From Sphaerisporangium cinnabarinum (GTDB lineage: Bacteria; Actinomycetota; Actinomycetes; Actinomycetales; Cellulomonadaceae): a stretch of 43,299 nucleotides of DNA. Positions 23,107-31,015 of this stretch are shown one piece after another (position 1 is the stretch's first letter; each line of letters begins with the position of its first letter). Made by a program: the position numbers and the translations under genes. A model generated the notes under the pieces. The model saw only the letters and a list, made by a program, of their open reading frames with translations. It did not search any database and had not been told where the DNA came from. The stretch is from the NCBI GenBank assembly GCA_003052455.1, contig QAPD01000013.1, positions 1 through 43,299 on the forward strand, written 5' to 3'.

Positions 23107-23745
23107 TCACGACGGTGCGGAGGCGGACCGGCCCAGCACGACGGGGCACGTCGCGAGGTGGTCGTCCACGAGGCCGCACGCCTGCATGGCCGCGTACGCG
23201 GTCGTGGGCCCGACGAACCGGAAGCCGTGCTTCTTGAGCGCCTTCGACAGGGCGACCGACTCGGGGCTCGTGCTGGGGACGTCGCCCCACGTGGCGGGCT
23301 GCCGGGAGCGCGCAGGCGGCGCGAACGACCACACGAGCTCGTCCAGCGAGCCGCCGCCTGCCTGCAGCGTGAGGAGCGCCCGCGCGTTGTCGATCGTCGC
23401 CGTGATCTTCTGGCGGTTGCGGATGATGCGGGCGTCGGTGAGGAGCCGCTCGACGTCGGGCTCGTCGAGCGCCGCGACCGCCTCCGGGTCGAACCCGGCG
23501 AACACCTCGCGGAACGCCGGGCGCTTGCGCAGCACCGTGATCCAGGACAGGCCGGACTGGAAGCCCTCGAGGACCAGGCGCTCGAACAGCGCGGTGTCCC
23601 CGTGCACCGGCACCCCCCACTCGGTGTCGTGGTACTCCTCGTAGAGCGGGTCGCCGTCGCCGAAGCAGCGTGCGCCGGGGCGCGGCGCGGGCGGCGCGTC
23701 GTCGGGCACGGCGAGCGGGGTGGACGCGTCGGTCTCGGTCGTCAT
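23107..23745 (-). CDS. tag: DNA-3-methyladenine glycosylase I
   Basis: This 212-residue base-excision enzyme removes 3-methyladenine from alkylated DNA. The zinc-binding residues of the Tag family can be placed: Cys in ARCFGDGD, His in EEYHDTEWG, and His and Cys near the end in LVDDHLATC. The catalytic pocket segments FERLVLEGFQSGLSWITVLRKR and RIIRNRQKITATIDNA are intact. Length exceeds E. coli Tag (187) because of a Pro/Ala-rich head. The start is ATG at 23745; CAGAGT ends 8 nt upstream. It lies upstream of the serine dehydratase gene on the same strand with a 48-nt gap and is probably transcribed separately. Confidence 0.94.
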   Translation of the reverse strand: MTTETDASTPLAVPDDAPPAPRPGARCFGDGDPLYEEYHDTEWGVPVHGDTALFERLVLEGFQSGLSWITVLRKRPAFREVFAGFDPEAVAALDEPDVERLLTDARIIRNRQKITATIDNARALLTLQAGGGSLDELVWSFAPPARSRQPATWGDVPSTSPESVALSKALKKHGFRFVGPTTAYAAMQACGLVDDHLATCPVVLGRSASAPS

Positions 23746-23831
23746 GCGCCCCACTCTGCCGCCTCCCGCCGACACCCACGAGGTCCCTGTGGACGGCGCG
23801 CGCCCGGATGCGTGCGCCGAGGCGCCTGTGG

Positions 23832-24188
23832 TCAGGCGTCGGCCGGGGGCAGCGCGACCTCCGCGATCGCGCGCAGTGCGTCGAGGTGCGCGCGCAGGGC
23901 AGCGGCGCCGGCGGGCGTGAGGCGCACCCAGGTGCGCGTGCGTCGTCCGGCGCGCTCCTTGCTGATGTCGACGTACCCGGCGTCCTCGAGCACCGTGAGC
24001 TGCTTCGACAGCGTCGAGTCGGACAGCTCGATCGTGTCACGCAAGGTCCGGAAGTCGGCCTTCTCGACGCCCGAGAGCGCGGCGACGACGGACAGGCGGA
24101 CGGGGGAGTGGATCACCTCGTCCAGCGTGTGGCGCGGGTGGTGGTCGACGGCCGCCCCGTCGCCTGCCGGGGGTCGGTTCGTCGTCAC
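23832..24188 (-). CDS. Winged-helix transcriptional regulator (ArsR/MarR-like)
   Basis: This 118-residue DNA-binding protein has a winged helix with HSPVRLSVVAALSGVEKADF, the recognition segment ELSDSTLSKQLTVLEDAGYV and a basic wing KERAGRRTRTWVRLT. It matches the small regulators often annotated as winged-helix DNA-binding domain proteins paired with membrane proteins. The GTG start overlaps the stop of the upstream membrane-protein gene by four bases (GTGA), so both come from one transcript. It may bind the 19-bp dyad at 24657-24675 ahead of the operon; this is inference. Confidence 0.88.
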   Translation of the reverse strand: MTTNRPPAGDGAAVDHHPRHTLDEVIHSPVRLSVVAALSGVEKADFRTLRDTIELSDSTLSKQLTVLEDAGYVDISKERAGRRTRTWVRLTPAGAAALRAHLDALRAIAEVALPPADA

Positions 24189-24637
24189 GCCGTCACCGCC
24201 GCGTCCCGCGGGGCAGGCCGCCACGCCGCGACGAGCAGCGGGACGGCGCTCACGAGCGCCGCGGGCACCCAGTACGCGACGGAGCCGGGCCACACCACCA
24301 TCCCGGCGACGAGCACCGCCCCGTAGACCACGGCCCAGGACGCCGCACCGACGGCGATCCGGCGTCGCGTGCCGACGGCCAGGGCGCCCTGCCGGGCGGC
24401 CCACGTGGCGCCGACGGTGACGATCGCGACCCAGGCGGCCATCCCGGCGACGAAGCCGACGCGGCCGCCGAGCCCGATCGCGAGCACCAGCCCGACGCTC
24501 CCGACGGCCCACCCCGTGAGGTAGAGCCGGACCCACCGCCACCCGCGCGTCCGGGTGGCGCCGGCGAGGCGGTCGGCACGGTCGAGAGCGGCTGCCGCGT
24601 CGAGGGGCGCCGGGTAGGTCGTGTCGTCGGTGCTCAT
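24185..24637 (-). CDS. Small four-helix membrane protein, operon partner of the regulator
   Basis: This 150-residue protein of unknown function has a soluble N-terminal 40 residues. Four hydrophobic helices follow: YLTGWAVGSVGLVLAIGL, FVAGMAAWVAIVTVGA, AVVYGAVLVAGMVVW and VPAALVSAVPLLVAAW. No catalytic motif is visible. The start is set at ATG 24637; ATG at 24646 is equally possible. Its stop overlaps the start of the winged-helix regulator. Such pairs occur widely in actinobacteria, where the membrane protein may sense or be controlled by the regulator. A perfect-looking dyad lies about 20 bp upstream. Confidence 0.78.
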   Translation of the reverse strand: MSTDDTTYPAPLDAAAALDRADRLAGATRTRGWRWVRLYLTGWAVGSVGLVLAIGLGGRVGFVAGMAAWVAIVTVGATWAARQGALAVGTRRRIAVGAASWAVVYGAVLVAGMVVWPGSVAYWVPAALVSAVPLLVAAWRPAPRDAAVTA

Positions 24638-24656
24638 GGATGCCATCGAAGCATCT

Positions 24657-24675
24657 ACTTTCCATCATGGCAAGT
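24657..24675. promoter_or_regulatory. 19-bp dyad between divergent transcription units
   Basis: ACTT and CCAT (24657-24660, 24662-24665) are mirrored by ATGG and AAGT (24667-24670, 24672-24675) around a central C at 24666. One position in each half does not pair. It lies between the membrane-protein/regulator operon (minus) and the AAA ATPase gene (plus) and is a good candidate operator for the winged-helix regulator. Confidence 0.55.
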
Positions 24676-24796
24676 GGTTTCCATGGGGACCTCTCCCTAT
24701 CGTGCGCGTCGGCGGTCCCGTGCACACTGGTCCCGGCCGTGCCCCGTGCTGGGCTGCACGACGCCGTCGTCCCGACCGCCGTCCCTGAGGAGCCCC

Positions 24797-26137
24797 ATGT
24801 CCGACGCCCTGGCCGCGCTCGCCGCCGCCGTCGCGGCAGCGCCCGCGAGCGCGCCGCTGCGCGTGCACTACGCGAGCCTCCTGCTCGCCGCGGGACGTCC
24901 CGTCGAGGCGCTCGAGCAGGCCAGCGCCGGGCTCCGGATCGACCCCGCGGACGGCGAGGCGCTGCGGCTCGTCCAGGAGTCCGCCGCGTCCGCCGCCGCG
25001 GCGTCGCGCCCGGCGGACCCCGCTCCCGCCGGGCCGGGGAGCCCGGCGTCGGGCATCGACTGGGACCGGCTGGAGGACGAGCTCGACGTGCGCGTCCCGC
25101 CGCCCTTCGTCGAGGAGCCTGCGGTCGGCACCACGGGCCCCGCTCCCGCCGACCCGAGCCCGGCACCCGGGCAGGCCCACGGCGACCCGGCGCCCGGGGG
25201 CGGGCAGCCCTTCCTCGTGCCCGCGCGCGACGACGCCCCCGACGACGGGTCGGGCCTGCTCGAGGTGTCGCGCGAGACGGTGACGCTGGCGGACGTCGGC
25301 GGCCTGGAGCCGGTGAAGAAGCGCATCCGCGAGGCGTTCCTGGAGCCGATGCGCAACCAGGCCATCGCGCAGGCGTTCGGCAAGTCGCTGCGCGGCGGCC
25401 TGCTGCTCTACGGGCCGCCCGGCACCGGCAAGACGTACATGGCGCGCGCGGTCGCGGGCGAGCTCGGTGCGCGGTTCCTCACGGTGACGCTCGCGGACAT
25501 CCTCGACAAGTACATCGGGGAGAGCGAGCAGAACCTCCACGCCCTGTTCCAGCGTGCGCGGCAGCTCGCGCCGGCCGTGCTGTTCCTCGACGAGGTCGAC
25601 GCGATCGGCGGCAAGCGCGCGCAGTACTCCGGGTCGTCGGGCATGCGGACGGTCGTCAACCAGCTCCTCCAGGAGATGGACGGCATCGGCTCCGACAACG
25701 ACGGCCTGTTCGTGCTCGGCGCGACCAACCACCCGTGGGACGTCGACACCGCGCTCCTGCGCCCGGGCCGGTTCGACCGCGTCGTGCTCGTCCTGCCGCC
25801 CGACGAGCCCGCGCGCGAGGCCATCCTGCGCCACCACCTCGCGGGGCGACCCGTCGCCGGGATCGACCTGCGCTCCGTCGTGCAGCGCACCGACGGATTC
25901 TCCGGCGCGGACCTGGAGCACCTGGCGGCCACGGCGGCCGAGAAGGCGATGATGGACTCGATCGCGTCCGGCCAGGTGCGGCCCGTCACGATGGCCGACA
26001 TGGAGTCGGCGCTCGCGGACGTGCGGCCGTCCACGACGGCGTGGCTCCAGTCCGCGCGCAACGTCGTGACGTTCGCGAACGACGACGGCCGCTACGACGA
26101 GCTCGCCGCGTACCTGCGCGCGCGGCGCATGCTCTGA
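24797..26137 (+). CDS. AAA-family ATPase with N-terminal TPR-like region
   Basis: This 446-residue protein starts with a TPR-like helical pair (about 5-65, LRVHYASLLLAAGRPVEALEQASAGLRIDP). A Pro/Ala linker precedes one classical AAA domain (about 165-400). Walker A is GPPGTGKT (206-213), Walker B is VLFLDEVDAIG (from 261), and GATNHPWDVDTALLRPGRFDR carries sensor-1 and arginine-finger residues. GFSGADLEHLAATAAEKAM is sensor 2. The module is of the FtsH/CDC48 group but lacks a protease domain or membrane helix, so it is probably a hexameric remodelling ATPase. ATG start with GAGGAG 5 nt upstream. A TPR membrane protein gene follows after 19 nt; joint function is inferred from this spacing. Confidence 0.88.
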   Translation: MSDALAALAAAVAAAPASAPLRVHYASLLLAAGRPVEALEQASAGLRIDPADGEALRLVQESAASAAAASRPADPAPAGPGSPASGIDWDRLEDELDVRVPPPFVEEPAVGTTGPAPADPSPAPGQAHGDPAPGGGQPFLVPARDDAPDDGSGLLEVSRETVTLADVGGLEPVKKRIREAFLEPMRNQAIAQAFGKSLRGGLLLYGPPGTGKTYMARAVAGELGARFLTVTLADILDKYIGESEQNLHALFQRARQLAPAVLFLDEVDAIGGKRAQYSGSSGMRTVVNQLLQEMDGIGSDNDGLFVLGATNHPWDVDTALLRPGRFDRVVLVLPPDEPAREAILRHHLAGRPVAGIDLRSVVQRTDGFSGADLEHLAATAAEKAMMDSIASGQVRPVTMADMESALADVRPSTTAWLQSARNVVTFANDDGRYDELAAYLRARRML

Positions 26138-26156
26138 GACGGCGAGGCTGCCGACG

Positions 26157-27866
26157 GTGACCACGACCATCGACCCGCGCGCCGTCGGCGCGCGCGTCGA
26201 GCTGCTCGTCCAGATGGGGCGGCCCGAGCGCGCGCTCGACGAGGTCGACGAGGCGTTGGCCGCCGTGCCCGACGACGCGCGGCTGCTCCTCGCCGCCGCA
26301 TGGGTGCGGCTGCACCTCCAGCGCTCCGCCGACGCGCTGCCCCTCCTGGAGCAGGTGGTCGCGGCCCAGCCCACCGCCGACGGCGCGCTCTACCTGCTGT
26401 CGGTCGCGCGGCAGAACACCGGCGACGTCCCCGGTGCGCGCGACGCCGCGCGGCGCGCGCTCGAGCTCGACCCCGACGACGCGCGCTACCACCTCCAGCT
26501 CGCCGACGCCCACCTCTCGGGGCGCGTGCGCGGCGCCGACCGGCGGCTCGCACGCGAGCGCATCGCCGCGGCGCTCGAGCTCGCCCCCGAGGTGCCGGAC
26601 CGCCTCGCGCAGGCGGCCCGGCTCTGGTCGCGCCTCGGGGACGACGACCGGGCGCGCGCCCTGGTGCGGCAGGGCCTCGCCGTCGCGCCGGAGCACGAGG
26701 ACCTCCTCTACCTCGACGCGGCGCTCGCGCTCGACGCGAGCCGCAGCGCCCAGGGGTACAGCGGCGTCCTCGCGATGAACCCCGAGCACGCCGAGGCCGG
26801 GTACCTGCTGCACCTCAGCGTGTGGCAGCAGGTGCTGCGGCTCGTCGAGATGCCGGTCCTCCTCGTCGGGGCCGTCGCGCTCGTCGTCGCCTTCGCGATG
26901 AGCGACGCCCACGTGGGCAGCGTGCCGGTCTGGGGGATCGTCGTGCTGCTGTGGACGGGCGTGACCGCGCTGCGCGTCGTGCCCGTCCTCCTCCAGGTCC
27001 CGCGCGGGCTGCTGCGCCGCACCCTGCGCCGGACGCCGTTCCGCAGCGGCACCGTCGTGGCGATCGCCGTCGGGTGGGCGGGGGTCCTCGCGGGGCTCGC
27101 CCTGCTCTACCTCGTGCGCGACGCCGTCGCCGTCCGGTGGTTCCTCGTCGGGCTCGGGGCGGCGCTCGCCTTGGTGACCGTCACCTCGGCCGTCCTGCAC
27201 GGGGCGATGTTCACCCAGGCGCGCGAGCTCGGCTACCTGCCGCCCGGCGCGACCGGAGCGGCGCGCGTCGCGGCGCTGCGCGCGAACCTCCGCCGCGCCG
27301 TCGTGCGCCGGGTGGTCGTCCTCGGGGTCGTCGCGGTCGTGGTCGCGGGCGTCGGGTCGGGCGCGCTCGCGCGCGAGGACGCCCGCCCCGTCGCGGCGCT
27401 CGCCGCGGTCGCGTACGTGCTGCCGCTCGTCGTCGGGATGTGGGCCGCGTGGCGCGTCGCGGCCCGCCAGCGCGCGGCGTCCGACGAGCGCCCGCCCGTG
27501 AGCACGGCCGCCGCGGTCCGCGCGGGGCTGGGTGGCGCCGTCCTCCTCCTCGCCACGGTCCTGCTGCTGCTCGCCGAGGCGGCAGCGCTCGCCGCGCTGC
27601 CCGTCGGCCCCGACGAGCACGACGCCGACGGCCGCTACGTCCAGGAGGAGCGCGCCCCGCGCGACCCGGGCTCGGCCGTGCAGGAGTGCTCCGGCCGGCC
27701 CGCCACGCGGCTCGCCTGCATCCAGGAGAACAACCGCGTCCGCCAGGAGGAGCTCCAGGAACGGCTGGGCGACCTCGACGTCCCCACGATCGACGTCCCC
27801 ACGTTCGACGTGCCGGACCTCCCGGATCTCCAGGCGCCGGGCTCCACGGGGCAGCAGACGCCCTGA
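26157..27866 (+). CDS. TPR-repeat membrane protein, partner of the AAA ATPase
   Basis: This 569-residue protein has a cytoplasmic TPR array (about 5-205; repeats such as GRPERALDEVDEALAAVPDD and GDVPGARDAARRALELDPDD). About eight hydrophobic helices (225-490) follow, then a polar tail with repeated DVP units (IDVPTFDVPDLPD). No catalytic motif is seen. The start is GTG at 26157, 19 nt after the ATPase stop, with GGCGAGG upstream. The shared TPR theme of the two proteins suggests the membrane protein recruits the ATPase or its clients. I do not recognise a characterised homologue. Confidence 0.82.
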   Translation: MTTTIDPRAVGARVELLVQMGRPERALDEVDEALAAVPDDARLLLAAAWVRLHLQRSADALPLLEQVVAAQPTADGALYLLSVARQNTGDVPGARDAARRALELDPDDARYHLQLADAHLSGRVRGADRRLARERIAAALELAPEVPDRLAQAARLWSRLGDDDRARALVRQGLAVAPEHEDLLYLDAALALDASRSAQGYSGVLAMNPEHAEAGYLLHLSVWQQVLRLVEMPVLLVGAVALVVAFAMSDAHVGSVPVWGIVVLLWTGVTALRVVPVLLQVPRGLLRRTLRRTPFRSGTVVAIAVGWAGVLAGLALLYLVRDAVAVRWFLVGLGAALALVTVTSAVLHGAMFTQARELGYLPPGATGAARVAALRANLRRAVVRRVVVLGVVAVVVAGVGSGALAREDARPVAALAAVAYVLPLVVGMWAAWRVAARQRAASDERPPVSTAAAVRAGLGGAVLLLATVLLLLAEAAALAALPVGPDEHDADGRYVQEERAPRDPGSAVQECSGRPATRLACIQENNRVRQEELQERLGDLDVPTIDVPTFDVPDLPDLQAPGSTGQQTP

Positions 27867-27936
27867 TCCCGGGCGCCCCGGGCGGTTCCGGGCCCGCGGC
27901 CGTGCGGGTGACCGCGGGCGGTGCGACCGTGGCCGC

Positions 27937-28617
27937 GTGGCAGGACTCGTGGAGACGCTCTCTCGACCCGTCGGCGCGGCGCTCGCGGCCGTGACCGGCA
28001 CGGTCGCGCGCGTGCGCGCGGGCCGCCCGATGCACGCGCGCGGGGTCGTGCTCCGCGGCACGCTCGTCGTCGCGGAGGACGAGGCGGGCGCGGCCAGCGC
28101 CCCGCAGGGCCGCACGCCCGTCACGGTGCGCGTGTCCCTCGGGGTCGGCCTCCCGCGCGGGCTCCCGGACGTCGTCGGGATCGCCGTGCGCTGGACCGAC
28201 GACGGCGTGCCCCAGGACGTCCTGTTCGCCTCCGCGGGGAGCGGGCGGCTCACGCGCTTCCTCCTCGTGCCGCGCCGTGCGCTCCTGGGCGGGTGGCTGT
28301 CGACGCTCATGCCGCTGCGGTCGCCGCACGGTCCCTCCGTGCTCGCCCTGCGGCCGGACCACGACGCGACGCGGGTCGTCGGCACGCCGGTGCTCGAGGT
28401 GCTCGAGGCGACCCCGCTCGGCGTCTGGCACCGGTTCGGCGCGATCGAGCTGCACGGCCCCGAGACGGGTTCCCCGCACGACGGCGACGACCCCGAGGTC
28501 CGTTTCGACCCCACCGGTCACGCGCCGCACCACCTCGGCACGTACGGCTGGGAGGACGCGCTGCGCGCTCGCGGCTACGCGGCAGCGCGCCGCGGCGGCG
28601 GGCCCGGAACCCGGTAA
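27937..28617 (+). CDS. Small catalase-fold-like protein lacking the haem-ligand region
   Basis: This 226-residue soluble protein aligns by eye with the N-terminal half of haem catalases. RPMHARGVVLRGTLVV corresponds to the catalase HAKG segment with its distal histidine, and LPDVVGIAVRWTDDGVPQDVLFAS corresponds to RGFAVKFYTEDGNWDLVGN. The second-site Asn motif (GNNTP) is not conserved, and the chain is too short to contain the proximal tyrosine, so ordinary catalase activity is unlikely. The start is GTG at 27937; GACCGT at 27925-27930 ends 7 nt before it with no ribosome-binding site, suggesting a leaderless promoter separate from the AAA/TPR pair. GTG at 27949 is an alternative. The assignment is from motif resemblance only. 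Confidence 0.6.
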   Translation: MAGLVETLSRPVGAALAAVTGTVARVRAGRPMHARGVVLRGTLVVAEDEAGAASAPQGRTPVTVRVSLGVGLPRGLPDVVGIAVRWTDDGVPQDVLFASAGSGRLTRFLLVPRRALLGGWLSTLMPLRSPHGPSVLALRPDHDATRVVGTPVLEVLEATPLGVWHRFGAIELHGPETGSPHDGDDPEVRFDPTGHAPHHLGTYGWEDALRARGYAAARRGGGPGTR

Positions 28618-28627
28618 CGAGAGAGAA

Positions 28628-28668
28628 GGGCGGCGGCCCCGGAGTCCTGTCCACCGGGACCGCCGCCC
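28628..28668. terminator. Two-part GC hairpin after the catalase-like gene
   Basis: GGGCGGCGG (28628-28636) pairs with CCGCCGCCC (28660-28668), and CCCGG (28638-28642) pairs with CCGGG (28654-28658), leaving an 11-nt loop. It lies just after the stop at 28617. Confidence 0.75.
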
Positions 28669-28710
28669 GCGAGGGCGGCACCGTCGACGTGAGGCCGCCC
28701 CCGAGTCGGG

Positions 28711-28738
28711 GGCCGGGCGGCGAGAGCGCCGCCCGGCC
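28711..28738. terminator. 11-bp perfect hairpin after the heptad-repeat gene
   Basis: GGCCGGGCGGC (28711-28721) pairs with GCCGCCCGGCC (28728-28738) around the loop GAGAGC. It lies 15 bp beyond the stop of the minus-strand gene and probably terminates it. Confidence 0.78.
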
Positions 28739-28753
28739 GTGCGCGCCGGTCCG

Positions 28754-31015
28754 TCAGACCGCCGCGAGCCGACGGCGCAGCCCGAGCCCGACGCCCGCGA
28801 CGCCCGCGAGCACGGACCCGCCGACCAGCGCCGACATGCCGAGCGACACCCGTCCGACGGGGCTGTTCTCGACGCTGTCCTTGAGCTCCGTCGTGCCGTC
28901 GGAGAGGGTGCCCGTGCCGTCCGCGAGCGCGGCCGCGCCGTCGGCGATGCGGGTGCTGCCGTCGTGCAGGTCGGACGCGCCGTCGGCGAGGGTCGTCGTG
29001 CCGGCGTGCAGCGTCGCGGAGCCCTCGGCCAGCGCCGCGTTGCCCGCGGCGAGGGTCGTCGCGCCCGTCGAGAGGGTCGTGAGCCCGTTCTGCAGGCGCA
29101 GCGTCCCGTCCTCCAGCCGCGTGGTCCCGGCGAACAGGTCGCCCGCGCCCGTGCGCAGCCGCACCGTGCCGGCGGAGAGGTCGCCCGCGCCCGTCGCGGC
29201 CTTCGCCGTCCCGGCCTTGAGGTCGGCGGCGCCGGACGCGAGCTCCGACGCGCCTGCGGCGAGCTCGGAGGTCTTGGTGGCGAGCTGGGCGTTGCCGCCC
29301 GCGACCCGGGAGGCGCCGTCGGCCAGGCGAGCCGTGCCCTCGGCGAGCGCTGCCGAGGCGGCGGCCGCGTCGGTGTTCCCGGCGGCGAGACGGGCGGCGC
29401 CGTCTGCCGACGCCGCGTTCCCGGCGGCCAGGGTCGTCGCGCCGCCCGACACCTTCGCGGCGCCGACGGCGAGGGCGCGGGTCGCCCCGGCGAGCGAGGC
29501 GTTGCCGGCCGAGACCGTGCTCGCACCGGCGGCGAGAGCGTCGGCCCCTCCGGAGAGCTGTGCCGTCCCGGCGGCGAGGCTCTGTGCCCCGCCGGAGACC
29601 GCGGCGGCGCCGGAGGCGAGCCCGGCCGCACCCTCCGCGAGCCGCGTCGCGCCCGCGTCCGCCTCCTGGGCGCCGGTGGACACCCGTGCGGCTCCGGTGC
29701 TGAGGTCCCGAAGACCCGCCTCGAGCCGGGCCGCGCCCGCCGCGGCGCCCGAGTCGCCCGCGAGCCCGTCGCGCAGGGCGGACGCGCCGGTGACGAGCCC
29801 TCCGGCCCCGGCGTCGACCCTCGCCGCGCCGTCGCGCACCGAGCCCGCGGCACCCGCGAGGGCGTCGAGCCTCGCCTTGAGAGCCGGGTCGTCGGTCGCC
29901 GCGGCCAGCCCCTGGAGCTGTGCCGCGAGGGAGTCCGCTCCCGCGTGGACCTGGTCGGCGCCCTCGGCCACCGAACGCGTCCCGTCGGCCAGGCGGACGG
30001 CGCCGTCGCGGGCCGTGGAGAGACCTGCGGCGAGTCCGGACGCGCCGTCCCGGAGCTGGGCGGACGCCGCCGCGACCTGCTGCGCGCCCGGCGCCAGGAG
30101 CGCCGTGCCGTTCCGCAGCGAGCCCGCTCCCGCGGACAGCTGCTCGGCGCCCGCCGCGACCGTCGCCGCGCCCGGTGCGAGCGAGCCGGCGCCCCGGGCG
30201 GTGGCGGCGACGCCGTCGCGCAGGGTCGAGGCGCCCGCCGAGACGCTGCTCGCCCCGCTCGCCAGGTCGCGCGCGCCGGACGCGGCGCCGGAGAGGCCCG
30301 TCGTGACCGTCGACGCGCCGTCCGCGACGGTGCTCGCCCCGACGGCGAGCCGCGCCGTGCCGTCGGCGAGGTCGGACGCGCCGGTGGCGAGCGCCGAGGT
30401 GCCGTCGGCGAGCAGCCCGGCACCCTGCGCGGCCGTCGTGTTCCCGGCGGAGAGCTCGGCAGCGCCGTCCTTCAGGGTGCCCGCACCCGTCGCGATCTGG
30501 GACGCGCCGTCGGCCGCCCGGGCGTTGCCCGCGGCGAGGCGTGCCGCCCCGGAGTCGAGGTCCTTGCTGCCCGCCGCGAGACGGGCCGCGCCGCTCGCCG
30601 CGTCGCCCGTCCCGGCGGCGAGGCGTGCCGCGCCGGCGTTCAGCTCGTCGGCACCGGCGGCGAGCTCGGTCGCGCCGCCGAGCGCGGTGGTGCCGCCCGT
30701 GGCGAGCTGGGTGGCGCCGTCGGACGCCTTCCGCGCACCGGCGGAGAGGTCGTTCGCACCCGCCTCGAGGTCGCCCGCGCCGTCGGCGAGACGCTGCGCG
30801 CCGGCCTGGGCCTCGGTCGTGCCGTCGGCGAGGGTCGCGGCGCCGGCGTCGAGCGCGGCGGCGCCGTCGTCGAGGCGGGTCGCGCCGTCGGCGACCTTGC
30901 CGTTGTACACGAGGAGGAACGCGACCAGGCCGGCGACCGCGAGGGCGAGCACGGCGAGCGCGACGGAGGTGAGGACCGTGTGCGTGCGCGACGGTCGGAG
31001 AGCGTGCTGCGTCAT
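28754..31015 (-). CDS. Heptad-repeat membrane protein (xxxLxxG repeats)
   Basis: This 753-residue protein has a transmembrane helix near each end (about 13-37 and 722-747). Between them about 670 residues are built of heptads of the form Leu-x-x-Gly-Ala-x-x, such as LADGARL- and LAAGNAALA-type units, roughly 90 in all. This is the X-X-X-Leu-X-X-Gly repeat (TIGR03057), usually found as shorter arrays in YhgE/Pip phage-infection-type proteins. Here the YhgE permease-like domain is absent. One non-repeat break (QGLAAATDDPALKARLDALA) lies near the middle. A long extracellular fibre or stalk is likely. ATG start with GGAAGGA 7 nt upstream. Divergent from the wall-anchored protein, with twin operators between them. 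Confidence 0.85.
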   Translation of the reverse strand: MTQHALRPSRTHTVLTSVALAVLALAVAGLVAFLLVYNGKVADGATRLDDGAAALDAGAATLADGTTEAQAGAQRLADGAGDLEAGANDLSAGARKASDGATQLATGGTTALGGATELAAGADELNAGAARLAAGTGDAASGAARLAAGSKDLDSGAARLAAGNARAADGASQIATGAGTLKDGAAELSAGNTTAAQGAGLLADGTSALATGASDLADGTARLAVGASTVADGASTVTTGLSGAASGARDLASGASSVSAGASTLRDGVAATARGAGSLAPGAATVAAGAEQLSAGAGSLRNGTALLAPGAQQVAAASAQLRDGASGLAAGLSTARDGAVRLADGTRSVAEGADQVHAGADSLAAQLQGLAAATDDPALKARLDALAGAAGSVRDGAARVDAGAGGLVTGASALRDGLAGDSGAAAGAARLEAGLRDLSTGAARVSTGAQEADAGATRLAEGAAGLASGAAAVSGGAQSLAAGTAQLSGGADALAAGASTVSAGNASLAGATRALAVGAAKVSGGATTLAAGNAASADGAARLAAGNTDAAAASAALAEGTARLADGASRVAGGNAQLATKTSELAAGASELASGAADLKAGTAKAATGAGDLSAGTVRLRTGAGDLFAGTTRLEDGTLRLQNGLTTLSTGATTLAAGNAALAEGSATLHAGTTTLADGASDLHDGSTRIADGAAALADGTGTLSDGTTELKDSVENSPVGRVSLGMSALVGGSVLAGVAGVGLGLRRRLAAV

